Shown one piece after another: positions 1 to 10,355 of a stretch of 64,000 nt of DNA. The first letter of the stretch is position 1, and the number at the start of each line of letters is the position of its first letter. The stretch is from Hemileia vastatrix (taxonomy: Eukaryota; Basidiomycota; Pucciniomycetes; Pucciniales; Zaghouaniaceae). The stretch is taken from contig JASXTE010000005.1 in NCBI GenBank assembly GCA_030280995.1, positions 35,618,501 to 35,682,500 on the forward strand. The letters are read 5' to 3'. A program made the position numbers and the translations under genes. The notes under the pieces were generated by a model. The model was not told where the DNA came from, did not search any database, and was given only the letters and a program-made list of their open reading frames with translations.

Positions 1-42
1 CTGTCTGGATGGAAATGAACTGAAAATTTGTCAGATTGAATT

Positions 43-399
43 TCAGTATAAGGAAGTATTGGGCTTACCATCAGAAGGACCAGGGATGGTAGAGCTAGTG
101 GTTGTAGCGGGGTTGGAACTCTTTTTTGAAGGGTGTAATTTGTTGACCAGTCTGGGGATCAGGATGGATGGTCTAAATCTTTTGGTGCTAGTAGAAGAGG
201 GATCAGGTTGTGGAGGAGGAGAAGATGTTGAAGAGGACAATGGACCAGGTCTGAAACAAGTCTTCTTCCTAGAGTGACAGGCATCACAGGAGGTTCTGTA
301 GGGATGAGCCGGTGGTGTGATGGTATAGATGAGATTGTTGTCAATGCAGTATTGGCAAGGACCCATGTCAGTAGCAGATTTGGAAAGAAAGCTGAACAT
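43..399 (-). CDS. Cysteine-cluster protein fragment, function unknown
   Basis: A 118-residue reading frame whose N-terminal part carries cysteines spaced C-x2-C-x19-C-x2-C-x6-C (about residues 15-48), including the words GPCQYC and CDACHSRKKTC. The last part (CDxC, basic residues, C) looks like half of a fungal Zn2Cys6 cluster, but the full six-cysteine signature is absent. The C-terminal part is Ser/Pro/Thr-rich and probably disordered. A frame at 1806-2605 on the other strand has the same cysteine layout, so the two are probably relatives; an LTR-like repeat lies between them. The ATG at 399 is 49 bp from that repeat. The gene probably continues off the left edge or was cut. Function is not known; it may be an accessory ORF of a retroelement. 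Confidence 0.4.
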   Translation of the reverse strand: MFSFLSKSATDMGPCQYCIDNNLIYTITPPAHPYRTSCDACHSRKKTCFRPGPLSSSTSSPPPQPDPSSTSTKRFRPSILIPRLVNKLHPSKKSSNPATTTSSTIPGPSDGKPNTSLY

Positions 400-447
400 G
401 GTGGTTGTGATGTAGGAGAATGTGGATATTCTCTATTTGAGGGAGGA

Positions 448-1546
448 TGTGGTCTTCCAGCATTGGCAGAGCCCTTTGTTGGTCTATTTGGTGTTGCTTT
501 GATATTTCTTTAATTGCATTGTTTAATAATTGGGTGTTTTTCTGGAATTATGTGGCAAATATTGGGATTGCAGGGATGTTGGTACTATCATTGGATAGCC
601 CCGGTTTTTCTCTATATTTTATGTCTTGTTGACATTTTTCAGATTTTAAGTATTCAAGGTATTATTTCCCATTTTTCATTTTAAAAGATAGCTGTTTAAT
701 TTTGTTTTTTGCGTTTTACATGCTAACCTTAAGTTTTAGGGTTAAGTGCTTAGTACCATTAGAATGATCTAATCTTTCTCTACACTTCATGTCACAATGT
801 TGTTATAGCCTAATTATGTGTTTTAAAGGTTTTAGTAGTTGTAGTAGATTTTTCAAAGTCATTTGGGTATTTTTGGAGGTTTTTGGTGGTTTTCTGGCTT
901 CAGGGTGGTCCGGCTGCCTCAGGCGGGCCTCCTGACATTGGGTGGACCACCCGCCTTGGTGCTAGAAGGCTGGGAAGCATTTCTAGAGGGATTTTATGAA
1001 ATTTGGTGCTCAGAAACGCCAGATTTGTTGCTATGCATGGGCTCTTAGATAGTGGTCTGTGTATATAGTGAATAAGACAGTTTGGGGCAACTTTAATTAT
1101 CATACAGCCATCTGGAGGTGATATCCTTGTTCCTCACTCAGTTTTCACTGTTTTCTGGCCACAATTGGATGTGTTTTTGTTGCAAGGTGAGTTCTTCATT
1201 TAACTTAACTTGGCAACTGGTTTCTCTGGTGTAGTCTTGAAAGCTATATCAAGTATTATTGCTGTCTCTGGTGTGGATTTGAAACCTACATCAAGTATCA
1301 TTTCTTTATCTGTTATGGACATTGGTCTACATTTCAGTTCTTAAGTTTGGTAGTCTGTCTGGGGACTACTTTCTTTGATGATCAGGCAGTCAAGTGTGTT
1401 TGAAAAGGGGCTTTAGCAAAAGGAACCAATTTACTGTAGCAGGTAAATCTCACTTTATTATTCTAAAGGGACAGGGGTTTTTCTCTCTGGGTTTTCTCCA
1501 ACTCCCTTGGTCAAGGCCTATAGCTAGTACTATAAGATTGTCTACA
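448..1546 (+). repeat. LTR-like repeat, copy A (probable solo LTR)
   Basis: About 1.1 kb that aligns along its whole length with 3726-4814. Both copies start TGTGGTCTTCCA and end GATTGTCTACA, so they have the TG...CA ends of an LTR. Both hold a TATA-like stretch reading rightwards (TGTATATAG near 1058 here), which suggests a plus-strand promoter. Divergence is visible throughout, with small indels, so the insertion is old. I find no matching 5-bp duplication around this copy (GAGGA on the left, ACGTA on the right). It could be an eroded solo LTR or a truncated element. Confidence 0.6.
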
Positions 1547-1736
1547 ACGTATTTTGTTAGTACCACTTCTGCCTTATCCTCATATTCTTGAAATAAGTTC
1601 AGATCTTCCCAAGATCTTGGGCTCTTAGCGCTAACCTTCTTTCCTGTAAATCTTGTTACACTTCATTCTTCTTCTGATTAGCACCCCCACTTGGATGATA
1701 TTCAGCACTTTCCTTCACTTGTATTTTAAAAGTGCC

Positions 1737-1744
1737 TATAAATA
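1737..1744 (+). promoter_or_regulatory. TATA box upstream of the 1806 gene
   Basis: The sequence TATAAATA lies about 62 bp before the ATG at 1806, between the LTR-like repeat and the cysteine-cluster gene. Position and sequence fit a core promoter; nothing else supports it. Confidence 0.35.
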
Positions 1745-1805
1745 GACCTGGTAATCTATGCTCTTTCCTTATCCAAACCCAGCTCTTTCATAAGTCTAAT
1801 TAGCC

Positions 1806-2605
1806 ATGACCCAATACCGTACTTTACCCAGAGATCAAGCTTGTGGCTTTTGCTGTTGCTGTAATTTTAACTGTACCTTTTCTAAGCCTCATGGCTATGC
1901 CACCTTTAGACCTGCCTGTGATAGCTGTTTTAGAAATCACAAAACTTGCACCTTCTCTTATACTTATCCTTCATCCCCCAATGAATTCATTCAGTTTCCC
2001 ACTGGAAATACATCTAGCTCCCCTACTGTTCTAGCTAGCTCCAGTAACGGTACCCTTTCTTCTATTGAAGCTTTACCTGCCAATAGCACTTCCCTCCCTG
2101 CGTAATCTTACTGAGAAATTTCCATTAAACCTGAATCTGAATCACCTACACATTCTGAACAAGATGTTGCAATGGAATCATCCTCTACCTTCACGCCTAA
2201 CACTGTAAGAAAGCTTTCTCCTTCTGCGCAGCCTACAAATTTACTAGCCAGTAAGTCTATTATCTTCATTTTCTAGTAAAAATCCCTAATTCTTCTTTCT
2301 TTAAAGGCTTTAACAAAGCTATTTTCTTAGGATGGGTTCCCCAACGCCTTCCATTTGTACATTTGATGCAATGCTTCTTGTGCCTTTGCCTAATTTATGA
2401 GGCCATGTCATCCTCATAAAACCATGCTCTCACATTTTCTGACAATGAACTAAATTTCCACTACCAACACATTGAAATTATTAGTCAGTTAATGAATGAA
2501 ATCAGTTATACCTCTATCCCTGACTTTCCTGCCAATCTTAATAACTTCATTATGCACAAAGAATGGAAAGTATTCCTCTTCAGTTTCAAAGGAGACTCTG
2601 ATTAG
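1806..2605 (+). pseudogene. Cysteine-cluster protein, two exons, broken
   Basis: Exon 1 (1806 to about 2248) starts MTQYRTLPRDQ and has cysteines spaced C-x2-C-x21-C-x2-C-x6-C (CGFC ... CDSCFRNHKTC), the same layout as the minus-strand frame at 43-399. A Ser/Thr/Pro-rich tail follows. The frame has a TAA at 2103-2105 and a TGA two codons later, then reads on to a GTAAGT donor near 2249. After a short intron ending in AAAG (about 2307) a second exon continues to the TAG at 2603-2605, with one more internal TAA near 2416. The open stretches on either side of the stops suggest a once-functional gene of about 260 residues. The cysteines may bind zinc. It could be an extra ORF of a retroelement; function unknown. 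Confidence 0.45.
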
Positions 2606-2900
2606 CCATAACTTTCCTCTTCACTTTCTTCTTAATTAGCACCATTAATTTAGCACTTGTACATAGTTCCCTTTAAACTATGCTTGCCCTTTGCAATCAT
2701 CATAAATCATAACATTTTGTAGAAAATCATAAACAAAGTGCATAGCACTTTGCAACAAAATTGACTTTCCTAAAAAAAAAAAAGGAGAAGAGAGAGCTGC
2801 TGATGCTCCCTCTACTATCTTTCAATAATTCTTACCCTTCATAATTAATCTTTATTACTGAGATTTTTACAAACCCAGGTCCCTGAATTGGGTGCTGCAT
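2606..2900. other. Spacer between the cysteine-cluster gene and Ty3 remains
   Basis: AT-rich sequence with an A12 run and a purine-rich stretch (GGAGAAGAGAGAG, near 2784). No coding potential seen. The left end of the decayed Ty3 element should lie near here, but I cannot place its 3' LTR. Confidence 0.3.
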
Positions 2901-3783
2901 CTTCCAATCTTCTTCAGCTAAGTTTCCCACCTTCTACTAAGTGTACTGTAGTGTTCTGATTTGCACAGAAAGCCGTATCTCTGTCCAGTCTACCCACTTC
3001 TTCATGTCTCCTCTAACAACATTAATTTTACACAATTCAGCTTGGGTGCTAATTCCAACTTCTTTTCAATCCATAGTCGCTTCACCATTGCTAGTGCCCT
3101 ATCCCTCACAGTTGTGTCATAGCCTCCTCAAAAAAAACACTGGTGATAGTTTATACTCTTCCCTGAGTGAAAAAAATATTGTTAGTTTATCCTCATCCCA
3201 GAGGTATTTTTTATGTTACTGTTATCCCTCTTGGGTAGAATCTTTTGATCTGATGAGCTGCTACACATTGCTTCCATTCAGCACCATCCAATCCCTCCAG
3301 CTATTTGCTTCTTGACCCTATAAGGTCCATTCCATCTATCTGCAAAAAAAATTTTCCATTGACTTTCAATACTTCTCTTTTATACTAATACCAAGTCCCC
3401 TGGCTTCAATGGTTCCCTTAATCTGTGTGCTAAAAGCTCATCCCAATATTTCACTGACTTGTCCCAAATCTTAATCATACTTTCATATGCCTTTTCAACA
3501 AATTTTCCTTTCTTTCAAGCTGTGCCACTCTTGCTAGAATTAAGTCCTCAGTTGAGAGAACTTAATCCCAATCACATCCTAGAAAAGATCCAGCTTCCAG
3601 ATCAAAAGGTAATACTTCCCTCTGACCAAACATAGGTTCATAAGGTGAAAAACCTGTTGTCCTTTTCACTGAAATCCTATCTGCAAATAGTACTAAAGGT
3701 AAATAACTTTTCTTTTTTTCCCCGTTGTGGTCTTCCAACATTGGCAGGGGCCTTTGTTGTGTGGTTTGGCACTGTTTGTGCAT
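2900..3783 (-). pseudogene. Ty3 integrase C-terminal region (fragment)
   Basis: The best open part (3783-3562) contains LPLVLFADRISVKRTTGFSP, the stretch that follows the catalytic core in this Ty3 lineage. Translating further with stops and frame changes gives recognisable pieces about keeping a cell-wall-to-product linker (KPGDLVLV-like wording) down to roughly 2900. It is separated from the catalytic part only by the LTR-like repeat 3726-4814, so both halves once formed one gene. A run of A's at the junction has shifted the frame. Confidence 0.6.
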
Positions 3784-4814
3784 GTCTTAATTGACATCTG
3801 TTAAAGAATTGGGTATTTTTCTGGTTTTATTCCGTGAATATTGGGACTGCGGGTATGTGGGTACTATCATTGGATAACCCAGTTTTTCTATATATTTCAT
3901 GTCTTTATAATATTTTTCATATTCTAAGTTTTAAGGGGTCATTTCCTCATTCTTCAGTTACAAAAAATAGCTGTTTAATTTTGTTCTTCATGTTTTACGG
4001 GCTAACCTTAAGTCTTAGGGTTAAGTACTTAGTACCATTGGAAAGGGCTAATTTAGCTCTATATTTCATGTCTCAATGTTGTATAGCGTAATTCTGTGTT
4101 TTAAGGGTTTTAGTAGTTGTAGCTAATTTTTCTAAGTATATTAGGTGTTTTTATTGGTTTTCTGGCTTCAGGGAGGCTGGGCCACTTCAGGTGGCACCTC
4201 CGACGTCGGGTGGCCCTCCCGCCTCTGTTTTATAAGGTTGGGGAGCGCTTCTGGAGGGTTTTTTATTCAATTTGGCTGGTACAGGCACCAAATTTGTTGG
4301 TGTGCATGGGCTCTTAGATAGTGGTCTGTGTATATAGTGAATAAGACAGTTTGGGGCAACTTTAATTATCATACAACCATCTGGAGGTGATATCCATGTT
4401 CCTCACTCAGTTTTCACTGTTTTTGGCCACAATTGGCTGTGTTGGTTGCATGGTTAGTTCTTCATTTAACTCAACTTTGGCAACAGGTTCTCTGGTATAG
4501 TCTTGCAAGCTATATCAAGTATTATTGCTGTCTCTGGTGTTGATTTGCAACCTACATCAAGTATCATTGCTTTCTCTGATGTGGACATTGGTCTACATTT
4601 AAGTTCTTTGGTTTGGTAGTCTGTCTGGGGACTACTTTCTTGGCTCATCAAGCAGTCAAGTGTGTTGAAAAAGGGGCTTTAGCAAAACAGGAACCAACTT
4701 ACTTTAGCAAGTAAATCTCACTCTATTTTTCTAAAGGGACAGGGAATTTTCTCTCTGGTTTTTCTCCAACTCCCTTGGTCAAGGCCTATAGCTAGTACTA
4801 TAGGATTGTCTACA
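3726..4814 (+). repeat. LTR-like repeat, copy B (solo LTR in integrase)
   Basis: 1089 bp with TG...CA ends, homologous to 448-1546 end to end. It splits the minus-strand Ty3 integrase: the part ending in ICGTNG lies just right of it and the part beginning near LPLVLFADRIS just left. Flanking pentamers are CCCGT (left) and CCATT (right), which could be one target duplication with two later changes. A TATA-like TGTATATAG near 4328 reads to the right, so the LTR is opposite to its host. No internal region is attached, which is what a solo LTR looks like. Confidence 0.65.
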
Positions 4815-5182
4815 CCATTAGTTCCACATATCTTAACTAGAAAATCCTTAATTACTTGATTCCCTCTCTCAATCATACCTTCTGCTTCTGGATAATATGG
4901 TGCTGAGACTTTAATTTTGGCACCAATCCCTTTAACAACTTCTTGGAATTCTCCAGAAAATTCAGCACCTCCATCCACAGTTATCTTTTTCATTACCCTG
5001 TGTCTATATACCAATTCCTTCTTTAAAAACTCAGCCACATTACTTGTCTTAAAATTTAACAAAGGCACTGCTTCAACCCATCCTGACATATCATCCCTGG
5101 CTACAACCAAGTATTTAAAGTTTCCTTCTTTAATCTGAGCTGCATCTAAGCTGATCCTGCTAAAGATAGTATCTTCACCCAT
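4718..5182 (-). pseudogene. Ty3 integrase catalytic core (fragment)
   Basis: The frame shows the three acidic residues of the retroviral-type integrase core in context: VARDDMSGW, ITVDGGAEFSGEF and YYPEAEGMIERGN (D, D, E). Its last 32 residues or so are read from the inserted LTR-like repeat, so the true domain ends near 4815. The family joins retrotransposon cDNA to host DNA in the nucleus. The zinc-binding N-terminal part lies in 5183-5420 with stops. Not functional here. Confidence 0.7.
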
Positions 5183-5422
5183 TGCCTTTCCCTTTTCCTT
5201 AGGCTTTTTGTAACTTCTGTGCTGACATTAAGGACAAGATTGGACCCAGTTCTTGACCTCTACTTTAATATTAGGCCACCAGAATTGTTCCTTAACTCTG
5301 TTATAAGTCTCATTCTGTCCCCTATTCCTCAATATTTCATGTAATTATCTAAGAATCTTCTCTTTTATACCTCTATCTGATATAACCAATTGCAGTGTAG
5401 AAGAGTGTTCTGTCCATACCCT

Positions 5423-6355
5423 TCAATCCATAATAAAATAATCTTTATTATGTTTCCCCATCTGGCGCCAATTGTCTTCATCACAGTCTTCTGATTGACT
5501 ATCACCTTCTAGATATGCTTTCAACCAGTCTACTTGCTTAGCTGAATCCTTGATTAAATCTCCATCTTCTGACTGTGTATTACTTTCTTGACTGCTTCTT
5601 GAGTCATCCTTTTCTTCTGAATCCAGAATTACTTCATCTAGCGCTCCTCTTTTTATCACATTAGCTTTTACATTCCATTCTTGCACTTTTATCTCCTCAT
5701 GATCATCTCTGTCATGAATATCTTTCCTAAATTCTCTTAGTTTTATGTCATTGCTGACGCTGCTTGGAGATAGATTATTGTCTTCCCAGACACTGTTCAT
5801 TGATTTTACGTCTTTGAAAATGTCCTTATTCCTAAACCTTTGATAAAAATAGTCAATTCCATTTATCCACTTTTTATCTTCTTCAAATTCTTCCGCCTCA
5901 GAATCCTCTTGACACAACAGCTTCCCAGACAAGGAATCTAGAATTGTGAAAGATTTTCCTGGTTTATGAACTAAATTAAAAGAAAAAAAATGAATCTGCA
6001 CCACCCATCTAGTCATTGGCACATCTGTTAAACATAGACTACTGATAATTTGCACTGAAGATAGGGAATCAACCTGCAACTCAAAATGTTGTCCCCAAAG
6101 CATCAATTTCAACTTCTTCAACATCTTTTCAACCCCACACAATTTCAACTTGGATTGAGAGTACCTATAATTTACCTTTATAAAAGTCTTTGACTCATAA
6201 AGGACAAGCCCATCATTTCCTTCCTTGTCTTCCTGCATTAAAAATGAACCTACTGCAGACATGTTTGAACTTACCACTAGAGTAATATTTCCAGCACCTT
6301 GCCCATATTCCAGTTTCTTTAAAAGAATATCTTTTCTTACAATCATTTTTAACAA
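5423..6355 (-). pseudogene. Ty3 RNase H-like region and linker (fragment)
   Basis: A 310-residue frame that follows the RT fragment. Its first half has wording typical of the Ty3 RNase H-like/tether region (ITLVVSSNMSAVGSFLMQ, YSQSKLKLCGVEKML), but the usual Asp of the first strand is replaced (VVSSN), so catalysis is doubtful. The second half is acidic and low in complexity and corresponds to the linker before integrase. It is the longest undamaged stretch of this element, yet it still lacks a start and neighbours in frame. Confidence 0.6.
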
Positions 6356-6376
6356 CTCAAAGGACTCTTCACATTC

Positions 6377-7240
6377 TTATGTCCAATCACACACAACATC
6401 CTTGATTGTCAGGCGCCTCAACAGAGAAGATAACAAGGCAAAATAACAAATAAACATCCTCAAATATGTACAAATACCTAAGAACCCTCTAGCTTCCATA
6501 GTATTTCTTGGTCTTGGCCACTTAAGTACCTTGTTTTTTTGTCTTTCTGAAATGATTCTTCCCTTCCTACACACAACATGACCAACAATGTCTAGCACTG
6601 GTACACAATAAGAAAATTTTGACCCTGAGACTTTCAAACCAGAATTCTCTATTCTAAAATGTACCCTTTCAAGAGTAATCACATATTCCCAAACAAACCT
6701 CCTAATGTTTGGTTTCTCCTCTAGAGCCTCTCCATCATAATCAGACATGGGTCCTTTTATACCACCGTTATCAATGAGAATTCCTACATATTCCAGAATT
6801 TCATCCTGTAATATCCACATCATCTTTTGTAGCGCCCTGTGGTAACCTTGTTAACCTGAAACTTCCCAATGGAGTTTCAAATGTAGTCATGAGCCTCAAT
6901 GACACATCTAAATTGTGCTCATCATATCCTTACATTATATCTCCTAATGCATAACATGCTTTTCATGCAAAAGATTCCACAAATTTCTCTGGCATTGGTG
7001 GTAATCCTGCATCCTTAACTGTAACCTTGTTCATCTCTCTCAAATAATGAACAACTCTTAACTTGCAATTTTGCTTTACAACACAAAAAACTGGACTTGA
7101 GTAGCTTGAAATTGACTGTTCATACAACCCAGACCTTAACCTTTCCTAAATTAATTCTATATATTCCTCTCTTATTGCCACTTTTATAGGAAATGCTTTC
7201 TTTTTCCATGGCGCATGAGGTATAACTCAAGCAATATAAG
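6377..7240 (-). pseudogene. Ty3 reverse transcriptase (fragment)
   Basis: The open part (6823-6377) covers the palm and thumb: YVGILIDNGG stands where the YxDD catalytic box should be, so one of the two Asp residues is Asn. It is followed by CVPVLDIVGHVV and GFLGICTYLRMF. Upstream, to about 7240, I can read PVFCVVKQNCKLRVVHYLRE with stops and shifts, which is the fingers region. Enzyme knowledge: copies retrotransposon RNA to cDNA in cytoplasmic particles. This copy is dead. Confidence 0.65.
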
Positions 7241-7957
7241 GTTTCCCATAAGAGCACTTTAATAAACCTCTTTCCTCTTCTGAAAACTCAATAGATTTTT
7301 CCCCAAGTACCATAACATGTAATAATAATTCCTTTTCCTCCTGCAACAACCTATCTTCCTCTCCAAAATTAACCATCTGAATTCTTTCTAAGGATATCCT
7401 ACTTGTAGGTGTAAATTACAGTGTAAACTTTGTTAAATGTGTGTCATAAGGATTTCATGATAGCTCCGGCCTCTGAAAAGGAGGGTTCAAATTGGGAATT
7501 GGTAAACTTACTGGTTTAACCTTAACCACTACTGCTTTATACTTTGACGCTAGATAGTGCCAACTGCTGCATTCATTACTTAATATTGGATCTTTTCTAA
7601 TATAACTCTGAGTTATACCTACATCATATTTTTTTCTTTTCTTTTTAATATAAGCATAACAAATTCAATAATAAAAGAAATTAAAAAGTCCATACACAAT
7701 AAATTCTATAGTAGAAATACCAAGACACCTGTGAAGCCCCACTTTATGTATTGCTTCTTGGACTGATCAATCACTATCCGGGTTCCTCTTACTCTGGGAG
7801 ATAGTAATACCTTGAAGGCCAGCCCCTAATGAAAAGATTGGCCCAACCCTGGAAGACACTTATTCTTTTAATCCTCATAAAACTCTCTTTCCTTCTCCAA
7901 ACTCACAGATCCAACATACTTAGTTTCCCAGAAACCATCCTTAGGCGCTACTAAGAC

Positions 7958-8578
7958 TTATGTTACTGAAATACCATCATCACCCATAATCCTAATCCCT
8001 ATAGTCTTATTTAAACAATAATCTATTGTCACAGAATAATCCATCAAAAACGGTGTTCCCAAAACTGGTTTCACTACACCCATAGGAACATAAAAGTTTA
8101 GACCTCTTGATGCTCCCACAACTTGTGTCTTTACATATTCAGCTACCCCTATAAACAGTAACCTACCTCCTCCAATACCTGCAACAGTTACTTTGCTGTC
8201 TTTTACAGGAAAATCTAACTCCACAGTGTCCTCCACTGAAACTACATTAATCTGAGAACCAGTATCTACTAGAGCTCTGATTTTTTTCCCATTAATTGTA
8301 ACCATTAAATACCTTAATGGCCCTGAATAATGTGGTACCCTCAATAGTTCCACAGCTGGTTAAAATTAGTGCTCCTTCACATAATATTCAATAGAATTTT
8401 CAACTCTTTTCTTTCTACACTTATCTACTATACCATTTGCTACATCTGGTTCTACTGCCATTAACACCCCCAATGGTACTGAAACTGTTTTTTTCATATA
8501 TTCTGTAATCAAATCCTCAGCTGCCGTAGGATATTTCACATGAACTGGGCGCTGCATCCTCCATTTTGGATGAATCAC
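7958..8578 (-). pseudogene. Ty3 aspartic protease (fragment)
   Basis: The 131-residue frame 8353-7958 has RALVDTGSQINVVS (the D-T-G active-site motif) and later GTPFLMDYSVTIDY, as in pepsin-like retrotransposon proteases, which act as dimers to cut the Gag-Pol polyprotein. The 70-residue frame 8578-8366 just upstream is probably the gag-protease linker. A stop separates the two. The active-site loop itself is intact. Confidence 0.65.
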
Positions 8579-8679
8579 CTTTGCTCCAACTTTATCCCTA
8601 CCTGGCGGGTTTGTTGGAGTATTTTTTTTGATCCTGGAATTCCTTCCTCCGGTGCTTCTCTTTGTTGCACTACTTCTGG

Positions 8680-9942
8680 TTATTCTAACAGTTGTTCCTC
8701 AATACGCTGATTCATATCATAATCCATTTTATTCCAAGATTCAACCTCAATTTTCATGTCTTTAAGTGGTACTGGTGTATTTACTCTTGTAGTATATCTT
8801 ACTTCCTCAATATCCTCAGAATTGGCATAATTAGCACCAGCCCTTCTTGGCCTACTAATAGTTGGCGGAACCATCTTCTTATGCTTTGCTGCAGACATCT
8901 CTAACTGTTCTGTAGTGATTGGCGCTGAAACTGTCCCCTCTTTAACCTTAAAATCTAATACAGCACAATTGAACACAAAATTTACTGACTTAGAGTTTTT
9001 ATCTGCAGGCTCCTTGCCCTTACTAGACTTGACCTCCTTAGCTTTTCTGTTAATATGATTGATGACCTTAGCTTGCATCCCTTGATCCTTATTCATGACA
9101 AGTTTTATGCTGTCTTCTAACATAAGCGCTGTACCCTCTTCAAAAACAACTTTATCTTCTTTGTCTTTTTGAAGCGCATTAGACCTCATCCTTGTATGAA
9201 CTTCTTTATTACAGTAATAATATATCATTGAAGAAAACGGCAATAAATGAGGAGTAAATCTAGTCTCAGGCTTTGCAGCTTCCCTTATTTTCTTCTCCAA
9301 TTCTTTGATCCTAGCCATTACTGAACTTGAATCCTGTGATATTTTCTTGGCTTTTGGGGTTGGTGTTGAAGAAGGTGATCCAGTATTAGGCAAAACCTCT
9401 ACCTCATCTTCATCCTCCAAGGAAACCCTAGCTGCTTTGCGCTCTACCCAATGAAACTTCATCTTAGCTTTCACAGCCGTTTCCACAGCCTCCAATCTTG
9501 GGTACTTATAATCCCCTTTTTTCTTCCTAACCAGCTTACCTTTGTTATCAAGGTGCCTCTTTTCCCAATATTCAACCTCAGGTGCTAGCGCCTCACAAAA
9601 ACAAGGTAAAAACACACTAGAATCACTAAAATCTTCATTACTAACCAAAAAATCCACCACATGATTGAGTTCTTTTCAAAAAAATTTAAACTCTTCAGGG
9701 TCTCCAATACCCCCTCTAGCCTTTACTCTGTTTACAAAGACATCTAGGTCCTTGATTGTATACCTTGTCTCCTCAGTAAGTTTAGGCCATCTTTTCAGCT
9801 TCTGCGCTTTTAACACCGGCCAGGTGCGTTTCTCGTGACCATCCAGTCCCTCTAGATCTTCTTTACATTCATTTGCAAAAAAATAACACTTGAGGCACCA
9901 TATCATAATTTGATGCTCCATGTACCTCTGCCTCTTTCTCAA
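8680..9942 (-). pseudogene. Ty3 gag-like region (fragment)
   Basis: Two frames (9942-9676 and 9660-8680) run almost head to tail and together cover a capsid-like helical region, then a charged, partly coiled-coil segment (MARIKELEKKIREAAK). A degenerate zinc knuckle follows (YYYCNKEVHTRMRSN, lacking the first and last cysteines). The second frame ends in an acidic linker before the protease. Gag proteins package retrotransposon RNA. A single stop separates the frames. Confidence 0.55.
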
Positions 9943-10289
9943 ACCTTGTCAAAAACTTCTGAGTGTTGATTTCAGTAAATTGCAAGCTTTCATCCTTGCA
10001 CCTAATAATTGTCAATATCTAGGGGGTAACGACACAGTAGAATTGGGAAATTTGCCCTCTCCTGAGTGACTTTAGAAGTAGTAGCTGTAAGTTCCATGCT
10101 ACCTTCTCAATAAAAACAAATATAAAATTAAATAATGACTATATTCTTTCAATACAGTCCTAAGCTTTCCTCTGATAAAGGCTTGATCCACCTGTTGTAG
10201 ACCCTAAGACTCTTCCTCTGAAGTGCCAGCTTGATTACATCATCTTTGAAAAACCCCTGAAAAGAAGTAATAATAACTGTACTTACAAT

Positions 10290-10316
10290 CTGGCTGCCAC
10301 TTTTGGCACACCAATT
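10290..10316 (-). promoter_or_regulatory. Possible primer-binding site of Ty3 element 1
   Basis: On the minus strand the sequence ...TATACA is followed by ATTGGTGTGCCAAAAGTGGC, which looks like an LTR ending in CA and then a tRNA primer-binding site. The position, just upstream of gag, is right. If so, the 5' LTR starts at 10317 and extends to higher coordinates; I could not find its far end. Confidence 0.35.
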
Positions 10317-10355
10317 GTATAAAGAAACAGTTCTATAATACTTAGCTATAGACAC

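Larger units (their letters stand above)
2900..10320 (-). mobile_element. Decayed Ty3/gypsy retrotransposon 1
   Basis: Reading on the minus strand the domains come in canonical Ty3 order: gag-like (9942-8680), aspartic protease (8353-7958), reverse transcriptase (about 7240-6377), RNase H-like (6355-5423), integrase (5182-4718) and the integrase C-terminal region (3783 to about 2900). Every domain has stops and frameshifts. The integrase is interrupted by an LTR-like repeat at 3726-4814. Phrases such as LQDEILEYVG and GFLGICTYLRMF match, from memory, a Ty3 lineage common in rust fungi. A PBS-like site near 10300 marks the probable 5' end; the 3' LTR is not resolved. Confidence 0.75.

Noticed and set aside
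448..4814. One full LTR element with LTRs at 448-1546 and 3726-4814
   Set aside because: The DNA between them contains the minus-strand Ty3 integrase tail that continues on the other side of copy B, the outer flanks show no common duplication, and no primer-binding site follows copy A.
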